Part shown: one piece after another, positions 46,997-59,935 of the stretch
How the letters are laid out: every line of letters starts with the position of its first letter
Numbering within the stretch: position 1 is the first letter of the stretch
Assembly: GCF_047495875.1 (NCBI RefSeq)
Contig: NC_092471.1
Location: forward strand, 3,679,001 to 3,743,000
Length of the DNA: 64,000 nt
Direction of reading: 5' to 3'
DNA from: Pithys albifrons albifrons
Taxonomy: Eukaryota; Chordata; Aves; Passeriformes; Thamnophilidae
The notes under the pieces: generated by a model
What the model saw: the letters and a program-made list of their open reading frames with translations, nothing else
The model's database searches: none
Told to the model about the DNA's origin: nothing
Made by a program: the position numbers and the translations under genes

Positions 46997-49900
46997 AAGT
47001 ATTTGAATTATATTTCTACATACTAATACATCTATTCCAAAAGGCACTTCTGCAAAGACAGGAAAGTAAATTATACAAATAACTGCCCATCTATCAACTG
47101 GAAATATTAAATAAAAGTGTTGCTTAATTTAATGTGTCTTTCATGTAGTGTCTACAGAAACTGAATCCATGAATCAATATTCATTCAAATCCCTATAAAT
47201 TTTCCATTATAACATTTTGTAGAAGAGAAGTCAAACACAGGAAGATTTAGATAAATGGTGTCAAAGTCACAATTTTTTAATTAAAAAAAAGTGTTTTATT
47301 TGTGGGAATCATTCCAGAATATGTGACTTGGCACCAACACAGAGAGGTTTTAGGTTAAGGTAAACATTCCCTTGACTGATCAAGGTTTTTTGCATTTCAT
47401 ATATTCTAACACACATCAAGGTGATAATTTCTGCAGATTTTCCAATCCCAAACAAGTAAAAGAGCCAAATCACACAATCTTTGTTTCTACCAAAGAAGTA
47501 GAATTGAGTCAACATCTATGACTTCCTAAAACTCCAGGTGAAGTTCATGGGCAATTTAAGGCAGACAGAGCTCAAAAAACCCTGCACACAAAATGTACAA
47601 AGAAATCTCTATCTCCATGAGACAGTTGAGTTCAGGTGATGAAAGGAGGGTACAGAAGTAACACAACTGTTGGCCCTTACAATGGGGGGGATCAAGAGGG
47701 AAGTGTTCCATACACAGAAACTCTACACAGAGCTTGAATCACTTAAAAAATGTGTGCAGAGAGTCACTAGAAATGTGAAGTATAGATATTTCCTTTCAGA
47801 ACAAAACACTCAATCCCTGCTTCCCCATTAGCCAACAAAATATTTGTCAGGGCTAGAACAGAAACTGGAAAACTGTCACATCTGAGGTTTGCCAGCAACA
47901 ATGTTGATTCTGTATTTCCCCCCACAGCTCTTTGTCTCTCACAAGGGACAGCAGAGCTCTGGGTAACACTTTTATTCCTGACAGTTTTTCTTGCAGGTGC
48001 ATATAGTCAATCTATTTGCCATTTCCTCTGTTGCAATCCCCAAAGAATCCACTTTTATTGGCTCTAAAAGCAAGTGACATATTTCCCACTAACCGAACAG
48101 TCTCAGGCACTTTCCTCATAAATAAGTTATTTTGGAAATGTTTCTGTATGTGCTAAAGTGGAAAAGGCTATCGAAGCTGTGGCAAGGCAAGAACTGTGCT
48201 CTCCAGGAATTTTCCTTAAGGAAGGAAGCATTTGGGACCTGTATATTTTCATATCAAAGGAAAAGCTGTGGGTATGTTGTTAGAGGCAGGAACAAGATGC
48301 AGGAGGGTTAATAAAAGTTACAGCAGAGGTGAGACTCTTTTATAGAAAATCCAAAAGAGTAACACCAATGAAAACAAAAATGTCTTTCTGCCCACTGTTA
48401 GAAAACATTGATTTTCTAACCAATTCCACACATGATTTACTTTTATGTAATTTCATGTCGTAGATACTGTGTTGCCTGAATGTACTGAATGCAATTGACA
48501 CTGATTCCAAATCTCAAAATAATGTAAATTTTCTGCAAATAAAGACATACCTCAAAACTAGGCACAGGAAAACTATCCAAGTTGCTGCCAGTGCATCAGG
48601 AGCTTTTGGAGTGTAAAGATAAAATTAGAGCACCAGGCCCTCAGCTGGTGGGAATGAAGGACTGAACTGCAGAGCCATAACATCTTAAAATACAGTCAGC
48701 AAGAGAATAAAGACATCACCAGAGGGAATCAAGAGTAATATTGTAACTGTATAACTGCTGCAACTAGGCAAAAAATACAGATTATCAGCCTATATTGTTA
48801 AACAGTCTTTATTACTTCTCCTCCCCAGAATAAGCTCCCAGTTGCCTTGTGAATGTATTAGCAACAAAATATTTCCTATAAACTTTTTACTGCTAATTTT
48901 TTATTCAATAGAAAACCAAATTCTGAAACAAAGCCATCCACCCCAAAAATACTTTTAGGGACTAAATATTATGATAAAAATTAACAGTTAAACTTCTCCA
49001 TTCATTTGCCAAACACTTTTATATACAAAAAAATACTGTTACTCCTGGTAAGACTAAATCAAACAAGGAAAGGATAACCTCCCATTCTTTGATCTGAAAC
49101 ATGCAGAACCATAAAATGTTTGGACATGATAAAAATTTGACATCGTGGATAAGCTTCACATCTTTTATTCTTTTTCATAAAGAACTGTCAGACAACCATA
49201 TAAAAATAATAGATCAAATAAACATAGACTGTTGTACACAGAGCATAAAACCTTAAAAAACACTGAATAATTCAAGGGACTCCAGCAACGCTTGTAATTT
49301 ACAGCACTTGCAATTTTTCATAAAGCAATACTTTTTTTTTAATTCTCATCTCTTTTCTCTCAGGTGCCTCAGGAAAGAGAAAGGCAAAAATGGAAACCAT
49401 AAGTACAAATATTAAAGTGTTTGCTTTTAGTATCAGTGCAGTAAATATGCCATTACTCTTAGATGGTAATGCAATATGCAAACACTGTTTGTGCCACATC
49501 GCTACAGTAAACAACATTTTCAGAGAATATCATATTTTTCTCTCCTACTATTTGCAGGTTTTCATCGAAAAAAAATTACAAAGAGGTAATTTTTGAACAC
49601 CTTCCCAGTACAAGGTACTTTCCTTTCTGAAACAACAGCATCACACAGAGGATATTTTTTTTTTGTTTCTGTTCTTAGGAAAGTGATCAGATTTTCAGCA
49701 AAGCCTTAGTGTAGGTGTAGGTGGTTATGCTAATTCTGATGTCTGCACTAACTTGATTATCTCCTCATTGCCCTGCATGACATTCATCATAAGGAAACCA
49801 AAGGTCTGGTCTCAGTTTTACCTGTGGGCTGCTCCTTCCATCTGCTGAGCCACAACAAAATACGATTTTTTTTCCTCTGTCTTCCCCTCTTATTAATTTG

Positions 49901-51099
49901 TGCCTGAAATTTTATGCACGAAGAACAGCTCACTATGAAAAACACTCAAACAGTGGCTCAGTTGGGAGTTATAACCTACAACTTAATTTGGGAAAATAAA
50001 TAGCACATCTACACTTCACTCTCATCTCCTATAGGCATGTTTTGTGTGATGACACTTGAACTCCTCTTTGCTTGTACATAAGATTTTTTTTTCAGATTTC
50101 TTAATTTGAGTAATAGAATCCTAAAATATTTTCCTACCAGCACACCTTGAAAAGAATTGCCTTCTCTCTCCCCCTCCTAGACATGCTGCCACCAGAACCA
50201 GACACTTCTAACCAGTCCAAGGGACTTTTCTTGGGCTTACACATTTACAACAGACCTACAGATACTCTGACTGGGTACACTCCATGTCCTCTTATCAAAC
50301 TGTTGGTTTCTGACACAATTTAAAGCACTTTTGGCAGCCTCATACTTAAAACATCATTAATTCCATTAGTAACTGAACTCTCAACAAACTGAAAGGAGTA
50401 AATTTATACATATATAAATATATAAATATATATAATATCCATTATGGTATATGAGTCACCTTGATCTCCTTTAGGATGGAACTCCAATTAACATTGGAAC
50501 ATATTTTGTCTGTAAAAATTCCTGTTGATTGCCCAAGAGGTAACAGGAACTCATTTTGCCATTCATTTGTGGTTTAAGGTGGTGAGTTACAGGAGCTGCA
50601 GCTTCTGCTCAGGTGCTTCTCAAGCAACTCAGTATTTTAGGAATCATGACATTCACATCTGATGTAAGAGGAATTAACAAAAGGAAAAGAAATTATAAAT
50701 CATTATGTATCAAAATATTAGAGCTGAGGAAAGAACCACGGTACACTCTGACATATCATTTATGGATCTTTCATATATATAAGTTCAGGTAATTAGAATC
50801 ACTACAAATAATTGAAATTATAGACATGAGCAGGGTGTAAAGTGTTAAAAATGCCATGGCCTTTGCAATTGAGATTTTCTAACACTTCTTGGTAAGATTG
50901 TTTGCAAGTTGAAATAATATAAAAATCTCAAATGTCTTGGACACAAAGTTACTCACATTTTATGTCTGTTTTCAGAAGTTTTAATATGTAACAACTGCAA
51001 AATATTCCTTCAAGTTGAAATTTAGCTTGAAATAGGAGTCTGCATAAAAGCAATCTTGTGCTCCCTTGGTTTCAGCAATTTAGAAAATATTTGTCAACT
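46997..51099. other. Unique non-coding sequence
   Basis: No recognisable gene or repeat family. The sequence at 50401-50440 is an irregular A/T run (ATATATAAATATATAAATAT). All open frames are short and without domains. Confidence 0.5.
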
Positions 51100-51150
51100 A
51101 AAAAAAACAAAAAACCAAAACAACAAAAAACCCCAAACCAAACCCAAAAC
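51100..51150. repeat. A/C-rich tract
   Basis: An A-run passing into AAAACAACAAAAAACCCCAA and ACCAAACCCAAAAC. Same word set as the long tract at 16335-17230. Confidence 0.85.
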
Positions 51151-54100
51151 TATAACTTTATTTTAGACTCAGTGCAAAAAATATACTGCTTTTTAACAGG
51201 TTAAATATGTCATGAGTTAATAGAGCAATTATACCACCCTATACCAGCTTAGCCACTCAACCTGAAGTACAGAATATTCATATTTTTAGTAAACTACCAA
51301 AGAGAAGACAAGTATTAAAACTGCAGATCTTCAAAACAAACCACACCATTAGGTCAAAACCCTAAAATACATCCCGTAAGTGGAAGATTCAACTGAAGCT
51401 GCTCTTTCTCTTTCCAATTGACCTCCTTTATCAAAGGAAATACCAAATTATTTGACAGAATTTTAAGACTATTGATGCATTTTCAGCTGTTTTCACTCCT
51501 TTCTACTATTTGTGTGGACAAAATGAAATGTCATGAAAGCAAAGGACAGATTGATCTTTGCATGTTCAATAAATCATTTCTCTCAATACATTAATTTCTC
51601 TCAATAAAAGGGATATTTAATGACACCAGTTTCATCAGTGTACACGTAGTACATGAAAAGGATGTTCTTTACATAACACAAAAGTTCAATTCTCATGAGA
51701 AATTCCTGAGAGAAATTAAAGCTGAAGGAATCTCTCCATTGCTGTCAACACTTGCATTTGAACTGTAACTGTTCCCAGAACTGAGCAGGACAGCTCAGCA
51801 AAGCCTCTTCCCAATTCCTACACGTTCCATCTGTTGGTTCCTCTTTGTTAACCTCTTCCCATGGAATTCCTGATTTCTGTATCAGTTGATGCACCCTGAG
51901 TTACACGAATCCTTCAGAACAACAAAGACAACAAAGAACTCTGAGCTACATATTAAAAAACCTGATAAAAAAACAGTCCATGGCCTCTCAGTGAAACCAG
52001 TTTTCACACTCCCAAACCCCTTTTCACATTCCTTTCCCTGCCATCAGCCTGGACTATCCCTCTCAGCACTCCATTAAGGTGTCTGTTGGGTTGGCAGTGA
52101 CTTTTCAGGAGTGTGCCAGAGGACCAGCAGTGTTTCATGTGCCAGTGACACCTGGCACCCTCTGTGACTCTGCCAACCTGAATGGCAGCAAGGGAATTGG
52201 TGTTGGCTGTTGCTTCAGTGGTCCATGAGCTGAGGATTCCTGAGCAAGCCTTGGCACAGAGCAGCAAAGCAGCTGTTGGGCCCCATTGTAGTCGAGAATC
52301 CACATTCTGACAACCACTAATCATGTGTTTACTCTGAACAGTGAATATTCTTATACATTCATTACTCTCAGAATGTATTTACCCAACAAGTAATGGCAGC
52401 TCTAAATGAGATTCTATGTCCTTGCAAGAGAACACAAAGAGTAATTAATTAGTTTATTGTTATTTAGCAACAAGTTATTTATTTATTTCCCTGAGCCATT
52501 CAACAGATGCATCAAATACACAGTGGCAGGTAGCTTTTTGTGGCATTTATGGTTATTAACTTGCTGGTAAAATTCATTATGAACTATTCTAGAGAACCTC
52601 AACTGTGTTTAAGATGAGACATCTAATTCTGTCCTGAATGGGGAGCAATTAAAAGGACAGAAAAATTAATGGCATAAGTAAAAGAAACACTTCACATGTT
52701 GAACAGGTTCAAGTTTGTGGTTATCTATTCTTTGTTAAAAACCAAACAGAACCTATTGCCTGAATAACAATTGTTCTTTTTGCTATTTTTCTAGAAAGTG
52801 CAAGGATGTTCAAGGATGTTTCTTGAACACACAGAATCACAAAACATGAAACCACACTGGTGATGGCAATACACCATGGATGATCATTAATTATGAAATT
52901 AATTCATTAGAAGCTCAGAGGATGCAGTCCTGGTGTTCAATTAAATCCCAAGTGGAGCCCAAGGACACACAGGCCACATAATCACCCACACAGAGAGTCA
53001 CTGGTGAGTTCTGGGAGGGAAAGGGTGTGAGTCCTTAGCTGGGGCTACTGCTCTGCCAGCAGGGCTGCTGGGAGGGACAGTGGGGAGTTATTTTAACAAG
53101 CTGTTAATATGAATCATTCCTTATTACCCTGCAGTTAAATGAGAGAAGCAATGAGGTGCAACCCCTAATTGCCTTCGGATAAGCCTGGGGAGAAATGAGT
53201 TAAAGGCAAGAGGGAAAGAACCTCTGAGCAGCTAAACACAGTTAAAGTCAAAAGGCACACACAAAATACAGTCCCAGACTGGTCTTGCAACACAAGAGAA
53301 TGTCATATTAAAACACCAGATACAAGAACACTGGTGTTTATGAGTGACTTCAGAATCTACTATTTTAAAATGCTGTGACGTGGCATCAAAATAATTCATT
53401 TTTTTAAACCTATTTTTAGCCCCAAATCCTTTCTGTTTTCAGTCACTCTGATCTCACCTTCTGTCTTTAGCTGGAATGCTGCCCTTCCCCATCATCTAAA
53501 CAGAGATGCACTTCATCTTCTTTTGGACCTATCAAAAACATTCAAGGGCTGGTTTTCTTGAAAAGACTATAATGATTTGTGTTGAAATATTTGATTTAAC
53601 CCATCACTGAAACACTTGGACTTGTGACTCATGCTGAATTTTATTTTCTCTTTTAATGCCCAGCTCTGGGGAGCAGACTAATATTGTGAGGGCAAGCTGT
53701 AGGAATTCAGAATACTTCTTATTGCTCTTAAAACTTTCTATGATGCTTATTGTTATTTTTGTTCCTTTGCCTGTTTCTCCAGCCTCCAATTACAGGCTGG
53801 AACAATTTATTGAATTGTAAGTTCACTAATTGAATAGATATATAGACAGTTGAAAGCACCAGGATTCTCTACGGGGTTTGTTTATCATTGTCTAGATCTT
53901 GGTTAACAGCTTGCTACCCTTCTAAATATACAAGCATTTATTTAAGTATTTATGTACAATGTTTGTTTACCATGGCAACTGCTACATCAACTTGACATAC
54001 ACAGAAGTAATTCTATTCAGATACATTTACCTCTTTGTTAGAATTCATCCATATTTTATGGTACTTAAAGAGAAATAACAACAAATTCTCAATATAGGTT

Positions 54101-54382
54101 TCAACTTATTTCAAGTATAAAAAGTACTTGAATGTTTTCTAGCATAATGTGTATGAGTAAAGATGTCAAACAGCCAATTAAATCAGCTGGGGGGAAAATC
54201 ATGGCAACCTCTGAATATTCCTCGACCTGTGGTTATTCCACTTACAGGTACTTATTTTACTTTTTGAATTTATATCCTGCTGCAGTTTTTTAAAAAGGAA
54301 AACATATGTATCCTAGCAAAAATACAGTTTTTCTAATTATCTTTTTCTACCACCTTGTCTTACACTTCGGACTCCTTAGTCA
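51151..54382. other. Unique non-coding sequence
   Basis: No recognisable gene or repeat family. There are short direct duplications: ATTTCTCTCAATA near 51577 and 51594, and CAAGGATGTT twice in tandem near 52800-52819. The minus frame at 52004-52324 (106 codons) has no recognised domain. Confidence 0.5.
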
Positions 54383-54811
54383 GTTGATCAGAGGGATGGA
54401 GCACCTCTCCTGTGAGGAAAGGCTGAGAAAATTGGGATTGTTCAGCCTGGAGAAGAGAAGCTTTGGGGTCACCTAATTGTGGCCTTGCAGTACCTGAAGG
54501 GACCCACAGAAAAATGGAGAGAGACTGTTTCCAAAGGTCTGGAGTGACAGGACAAGGGGGAATGGCTTCCCACTGACAGAAGGTGGGTTTATGCTGGGGA
54601 TAAGGAAGGAATCCTTCCCTGTGAGGGTGGGCAGGCCCTGGCACAGGTGCCCAGGGAAGCTGTGGCTGCCCCATCCCTGGGAGTGTCCAAGGCCAGACTG
54701 GACAGGATTTGGAGCAACCTGGGATGGTGGAAGGTGTTGCTGCCCATGACAGGGAGTGGAACTGAATGAGCTTTTATGTCCCTTCCAACCCAAATCATTC
54801 TGTGATTCTAT
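54383..54811 (+). mobile_element. CR1 LINE fragment, plus strand, with intact 3' tail
   Basis: It begins in the ORF2 C-terminus, ATGGAGCACCTCTCCTGTGA and GGCTGAGAAAATTGGGATTG, then CAGCCTGGAGAAGAGAAGCTTTG, corresponding to the family block MEHLSxEERLRxLGLFSLEKR. It continues through GTGCCCAGGGAAGCTGTGGC and CTGCCCCATCCCTGGGAG, and ends with CTTCCAACCCAAATCATTCT and the 3' tail ATTCTGTGATTCTAT (54797-54811). The frame is broken after the EKR block, so the copy is non-functional. This is the only plus-oriented CR1 locus in the window. Confidence 0.94.
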
Positions 54812-54813
54812 CA

Positions 54814-54886
54814 AAGTGAGGTTGGATAGAGTGTTGGACTTGATGATCTCAGAGGTCTCTTCCAACCCAGTCAATTCTATTATTCC
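54814..54886 (+). mobile_element. Second CR1 3' end, directly abutting the first
   Basis: Two bases after the first tail a new CR1 3' terminus begins. It reads AGTGAGGTTGGATAGAGTGT, TGGACTTGATGATCTCAGAG and GTCTCTTCCAACCCAGTC, and ends ATTCTATTATTCC. Only about 73 bp of the element is present, so it is strongly 5'-truncated. The wording GTTGGACTTGATGATCTCAGAGG differs from the first copy, so this is a different CR1 type rather than a tandem duplication. Confidence 0.85.
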
Positions 54887-56534
54887 AGATTCTAACTTTC
54901 CTTAAAAATGCACCCTGCTCTGTTCCAGAGCTCTGGAATAACCCAATCCACATGTGAACACAGCTTGAAAAGAGCATTATTCTGCTGACACCAGAGCTGC
55001 AGAAAGCTGAATGTATCCAAAACACCTTTCTTGATCTTTGTCCTTGGATCCAATGCCATGAAAGGAGGAGTTTATATAACCTATTGGTTAAACTGCTGTA
55101 CAGTCAGAGGATGGGACCTGCCTGAACCACGTCCTTGGTTCACTGAAGAGGCAGGACCCACATCCTTCCTCACCTGCACTGTGGAGATGGCCCAGCTTGT
55201 TAATTCACATTCTCTGTTTGGGTTTATAGACTGTGGGCAAAGTAAAGAGCAGAACTGCACAAATAATTCACAAAAATATAAACCCACTGGTCAGAAACAC
55301 AAAAGGTAATTGGTGATCTGCCTCTGCTCGCCCTGTCTCACTGAATGTCATTGACATCTGATTTACCACTGGAATCACAATATACAGCCCTAGAAGTACC
55401 AAAATTAAGGCAGACCCCAGAGGGGGGTTATGAGGTTAAAGAGAATAATAACTACAGCACGACTGCAAAGGAAGCTGGATATAATAGGATCTGTAATTAC
55501 AGAAGGAAAGAAATAATTCCAGACTGCAACATATGAGAGTACAGTACCAGGAGAGATTAGAGGAAGAAAGAAATCATACTGGTCATGATGTATTGTATAC
55601 ACTGTTGGGTTTCCAACAGGGAATAATTCACTTTTGTGATTCGCCTCTTTCTCCCTCTTCACAGCCAGAAACCGCCCTGAGTCAAACAGAGGACAAAATT
55701 AAGAGATTCTGCCAATTCTTCAATATCTTCTGTACCAGCAGCCATACTTCAGTCCCTGCTGCAGTAAATGAGTAATAATAATGATAATAGTCATAATTAA
55801 TATGAAACTCTTAGTGAAGGTTTATTATCTTCAAGTTCCATGCAGTAATTAGGGAATTCATTAAGATGGCTTGTGTAAAAGCAAGCAAGTTACACAGAGA
55901 CACACCCTGCAGGTCCAACATTTAAGAATCCATTTTAACAGTAAAAAAATTAACATTTATTTCGCACCACAATAATAATCTAGTCCTACACTTATGCGAA
56001 GAAAACTGAAGAACATTTTTTGAGTTCTTATCTTTTCAGAACTTGCTGTGGGTTGTACAGACTCAGCTGGAAAAGACTGCACAGGAATAAGAGTGTGCTT
56101 GTTTGAGACAAAATCTACCCTGCAAATCCTGTAAAACAACAGTAACCCCACAAAGCAGAGAGGAACACGAGTCTCTTTCTTTACACAGTTCCAGAAATCC
56201 CAATCAACATTTTGAATCCAATGGACCAAACCCCACACTTACACAGATATAAAACCATAGCAATGAGAGTTACTGAAATAAGGAGGAAAATCAGAAAAGC
56301 AGCAGCACAGTTTCCACAACTCCCAGCTGCAACAGAAACTAGTCTCCCATGCCTAACATTTCCTATCAATATTCTCTTTTGTGTTCTTAAATTCCCTTTC
56401 CTTTTGAAGGGACCCAGATGGCTCACCTTTATGCAGTAAAATAGCAGGATATATTATTGATTTGATTTGCATTTAGGCAGCTTGCAAGTGGAAAATAAAA
56501 TTAAGTAGAGAACTTTTATCTTTTCTGGGCAGAC

Positions 56535-57200
56535 TGAAACGTATGTGAAGTTCAGAGTTGACGTAGCCACTTTTTGCATAGCACTAAGCTGTGATTATTC
56601 TAATGAGCCATACTGTAGTCTGCCTGAAAACACTGCTCATCTTTTGATTGGCAAGAACAAATGCTTCAGATCAGATTTGAGAACTTTCACTTCCATTTTG
56701 TTACATCCAGGTTTCAAATGCAACTTTTGCTTTCATTTTACACCTTGATTTACGATGACAGTAAAAAACAAAGAGTTGTGTTTTCTCTTATTATGCCTTT
56801 TATGTTGTTTGCAAGGTCACAACTTTCTCTTCTCCACGCTAGTGAAATGCAAAACTGTCTTAGCTGAGTTCAACGGGGCTGAATAAAAGTAGTGCTGCTG
56901 AAAAAGAGGGAGAAGTAAAGACATCTTCTACAGCAAAACAAAATTTTCTGAAAGCTGCACCTTATTTCCTTCTTTCATTTATTCAGTTTCCAAAACAAGA
57001 TATAAAAAAAAAGTTTTGCCTTACTCACATCTTGTTTCTCTGCCTGAGAACCCATCTCTGGAGAGCCCCAGAGCTCGGAGCAGGCAGAGCTTTAAGAACG
57101 TGTTTCTAATTAAGTGAGCAGGTGGCTCCAGCCAGCAGGAACCACCGAGCAAACAAACCCAGCGAGAGATGGGACTCGTTGCAGCAGATGGTGTGGTCTT
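56535..57200. promoter_or_regulatory. CpG-retaining stretch, possible conserved element
   Basis: Unlike its neighbourhood, this stretch keeps many CpGs: AACGTA, GACGTA, TACGAT, CACGCT, AACGGG, CTCGGA, AACGTG, ACCGAG, AGCGAG and CTCGTT. It does not reach the density of a CpG island. It includes GTGATTATTCTAATGAGC (homeodomain-like) and TTTCTAATTAAGTG. It could be an unmethylated regulatory element or a conserved non-coding element; a 63-codon frame at 57114-57305 has no domain. Confidence 0.2.
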
Positions 57201-58439
57201 TGTACCACTTTAATGAAGACTCTGCCTGAGCTCTCTGTTGGGCTTAATAGAACACTTTTCTTAGCATTTGTGCAACTACATTTACAGCAAAATAAAAAGA
57301 GATGATTTCTAGATTAGAAAAGCAATACATTCCCTGCACCCTTCAAACATGTTCAAGCTTAGCCTTATCTGCTAAGTGTATATTACACATAACAAAATTC
57401 ACATAGAAAGTCCCCTAACACTGTTATTTGTACCCATCCACCACAATATATACTGGTGTAATATTTGTACCATGCCAGAAATCAACTTGTGAAACTTTGC
57501 ACTGAAATTAAGTCTTTAAAGAGCAGATAGACACTTACAGATTTTTGACATTTACTTGCCAACCCCTCTTTCAAAATTAATCAATGTTTAAGAATAGATT
57601 TATTAAACTATAAGCTTCCCTTTATAGATTTATGTGACCACACTCTAAACCACAGTTCATAATAGGAATGGGAAAATTTGCTCCAATGTTCCTAATGAGT
57701 ATCACAATTCTAATTTGCATCCCTACATTTACTCAGGAGAGAGTGATCTGAAAGAAAATGGGAAAAAATGGAAAAATGACCATTACAACTCCAGCAAGGA
57801 TTAAAAAGAAAACTAGAGAAAAGAACAGGAGAAATTTCCAGCACGAATTGAATAATCAAATTCAGAAATTCCAATAAATTACCCTTTTGTACAGTCCAGC
57901 ATTATCACAGAGGGTTCATGAATTTATAAAATATTCACACATAGAGTCTTCCATTCAAACATTTCCCAAAGTGCATCCATATGTTTGGTGACATTGCTGG
58001 GAAGTTACACAGCAGGGATGCAGGGAAAGTAAGGCAGGGAGTGGGGAGGGAAAGAAAAAAAAAATACAAAAAGGACCAAACAGAAAGAAAGTGTGTGGAC
58101 CATCAGGCAAAAGAAGCACCATGAGCATTATGGATCATTTTCTAATATGCATTTTGTGGTGTTTTTTTTTTCTTTTTTTTCCCCTCTCATATGGACATAA
58201 ATGTTATGAGAACACATTTGAATCTGATCTATAAATTTCCACACTGGCAGAAAGGAGAGAAAATGATGCATAATTTCATTTTTTATTTTCACAAATTTCA
58301 TTCTATCATTAGGGTATTTAATAGCCACAGTGGCCAGCATATATGGCAACTGAAGGCCAAGACAGATGCCATTTATCCCTAAATGCACAGAAAATGATTT
58401 TTGGCTTTATCAAATAGAAAAGATATTTGGAAGGATGAA

Positions 58440-58580
58440 AGATTAATCTGTAACAGCTAAGGGTGCCATTTATTTTAATTATGTCGTTGTTCCTATTATT
58501 GTGATCATTATATTTGCTAATATGCTATAGAGCACTCTGGCTATATGGATTAGCTTTAAATTCACATGCTCCAAGTGCAT
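58440..58580. promoter_or_regulatory. Possible homeodomain-rich conserved element
   Basis: Contains the bicoid-class palindrome GATTAATC (58441-58448), TTTTAATTATG, GTGATCATTATATTTGC, and an OTX/PITX-like GGATTAGC near 58547. The sequence has no repeat structure. Such clusters are common in vertebrate non-coding elements, but they also occur by chance in AT-rich DNA. Confidence 0.15.
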
Positions 58581-59854
58581 TTTCAAAAAATAAGCAAAAC
58601 ATTTACCATAACAAAAGGATGCACCAAAGGAATAGACCTACTTTGAGTTGTCACACAACATATACTGATGTGGAAAGGATGGACACTTAGAGAAACAAAA
58701 GAGATGGATGGATCAGAAAATGAAAGTAGGAATAATACCCTTTGAACTCCAGCACTGCACAATCGTTATAATATCACTGGATAGTTCTCTGAAAACCACA
58801 TGCTACCCTCTCTTTGTGTACAAACTCAACTGATAAGGAAAAATAAAGATACAGCATGACCCCTCCTGTAGATAAGTGCTCCAGTATGTAATAATTTGGC
58901 TGGAATGCTGCAAGAATCACAGTATACACAACTCATTATTCTTGCTATTCATATCCCTGAACTTGTCTTGCTAGTTCTATTTCTTTTTCACTGGAGGAAT
59001 TCTATGGGGAACTTCAAAGCAATTAGTTCAGGAGCACATGTTAAAGGGTGAAGGGTTTCAATGTTGCAGCAATGTAAGATAACTATAGATCACAAAATCT
59101 GTCATGGAGTAATGCAAGAAAGAACAAAGCAAATTGAAGCTTTGTTTTCAAAAGATAAGACTGCAATGGAATGCATCACTAGCTCCCCTTACTTCTTGTG
59201 CTGTCTACCTAAATGAGACTCCCTGCTTGCATAATTCAAAGTCATTGGTTAATTATCCTGTAGCAAAACCGCATTTTGGGTGCTGTGATTTGAACATAAT
59301 GATGTGACTATAATTTGAACAAATTAGAAGTATGCAAAGTTGAATACTTGATTTCAGATATAATCCAGTAATTAAAAACATAACAAATCATTTAGCAGGG
59401 ATGTTGCCATTGTTGCTGAGAAAAACTGCTAATTGCAGTGCCCTTATCTCCCCTATATTTGCAGTGCTTGACTCCAACCACAAATCAAGATCCAACAGCA
59501 AAAAGAGTGAGTTAAAAGGTATATTTCCCAGGCTTTTAAACCAGGCAGATAATACTGAGTAAGAAAGGACCGAGATGGACTAAACATCCTTTGCAGTGTC
59601 AATTTAATGTTTACTGTGCATTCCCTGTACAGCAATAATATGGTAATGTGGGAAGTTACACAGATCATATGCAAGTATAGTAAATATAAGGAGATCATCT
59701 AACACAAAATGAATGTTGAGGAATATTTGTTTTTAAAATAAGCTGATGGTGTCACCCTGATAATTTTATATACATAATTTGCTGTCTATTCACCCAGTTT
59801 AGGATTTTTGCTGGTATTTTTGCTATTTTCATGAACGATATTTTTCCTTCACAG

Positions 59855-59935
59855 AATATCACGATTCTGGATGCATTTCAGACAGCAGCATTTACAAACA
59901 CTTCCAGGAGTTCTCCCTGTGGCAGCTGCTCTCAG
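59855..59935 (+). other. Candidate 81-nt exon (weak)
   Basis: An acceptor-like tract ending TTTTTCCTTCACAG (59841-59854) precedes 81 bp that end CTCTCAG|GTACTC. The length is a multiple of three, and phase 0 is open, beginning NITILDAFQTAAF and ending SPCGSCSQ. A second frame and the opposite strand are also open, so the coding signal is not specific. No protein family is recognised. Confidence 0.15.

Larger units (their letters stand above)
54887..59854. other. Unique non-coding sequence
   Basis: No recognisable gene or interspersed repeat. Two subregions stand out and are listed separately: a CpG-retaining stretch at about 56.5-57.2 kb and a homeodomain-motif cluster at 58440-58580. Confidence 0.5.
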
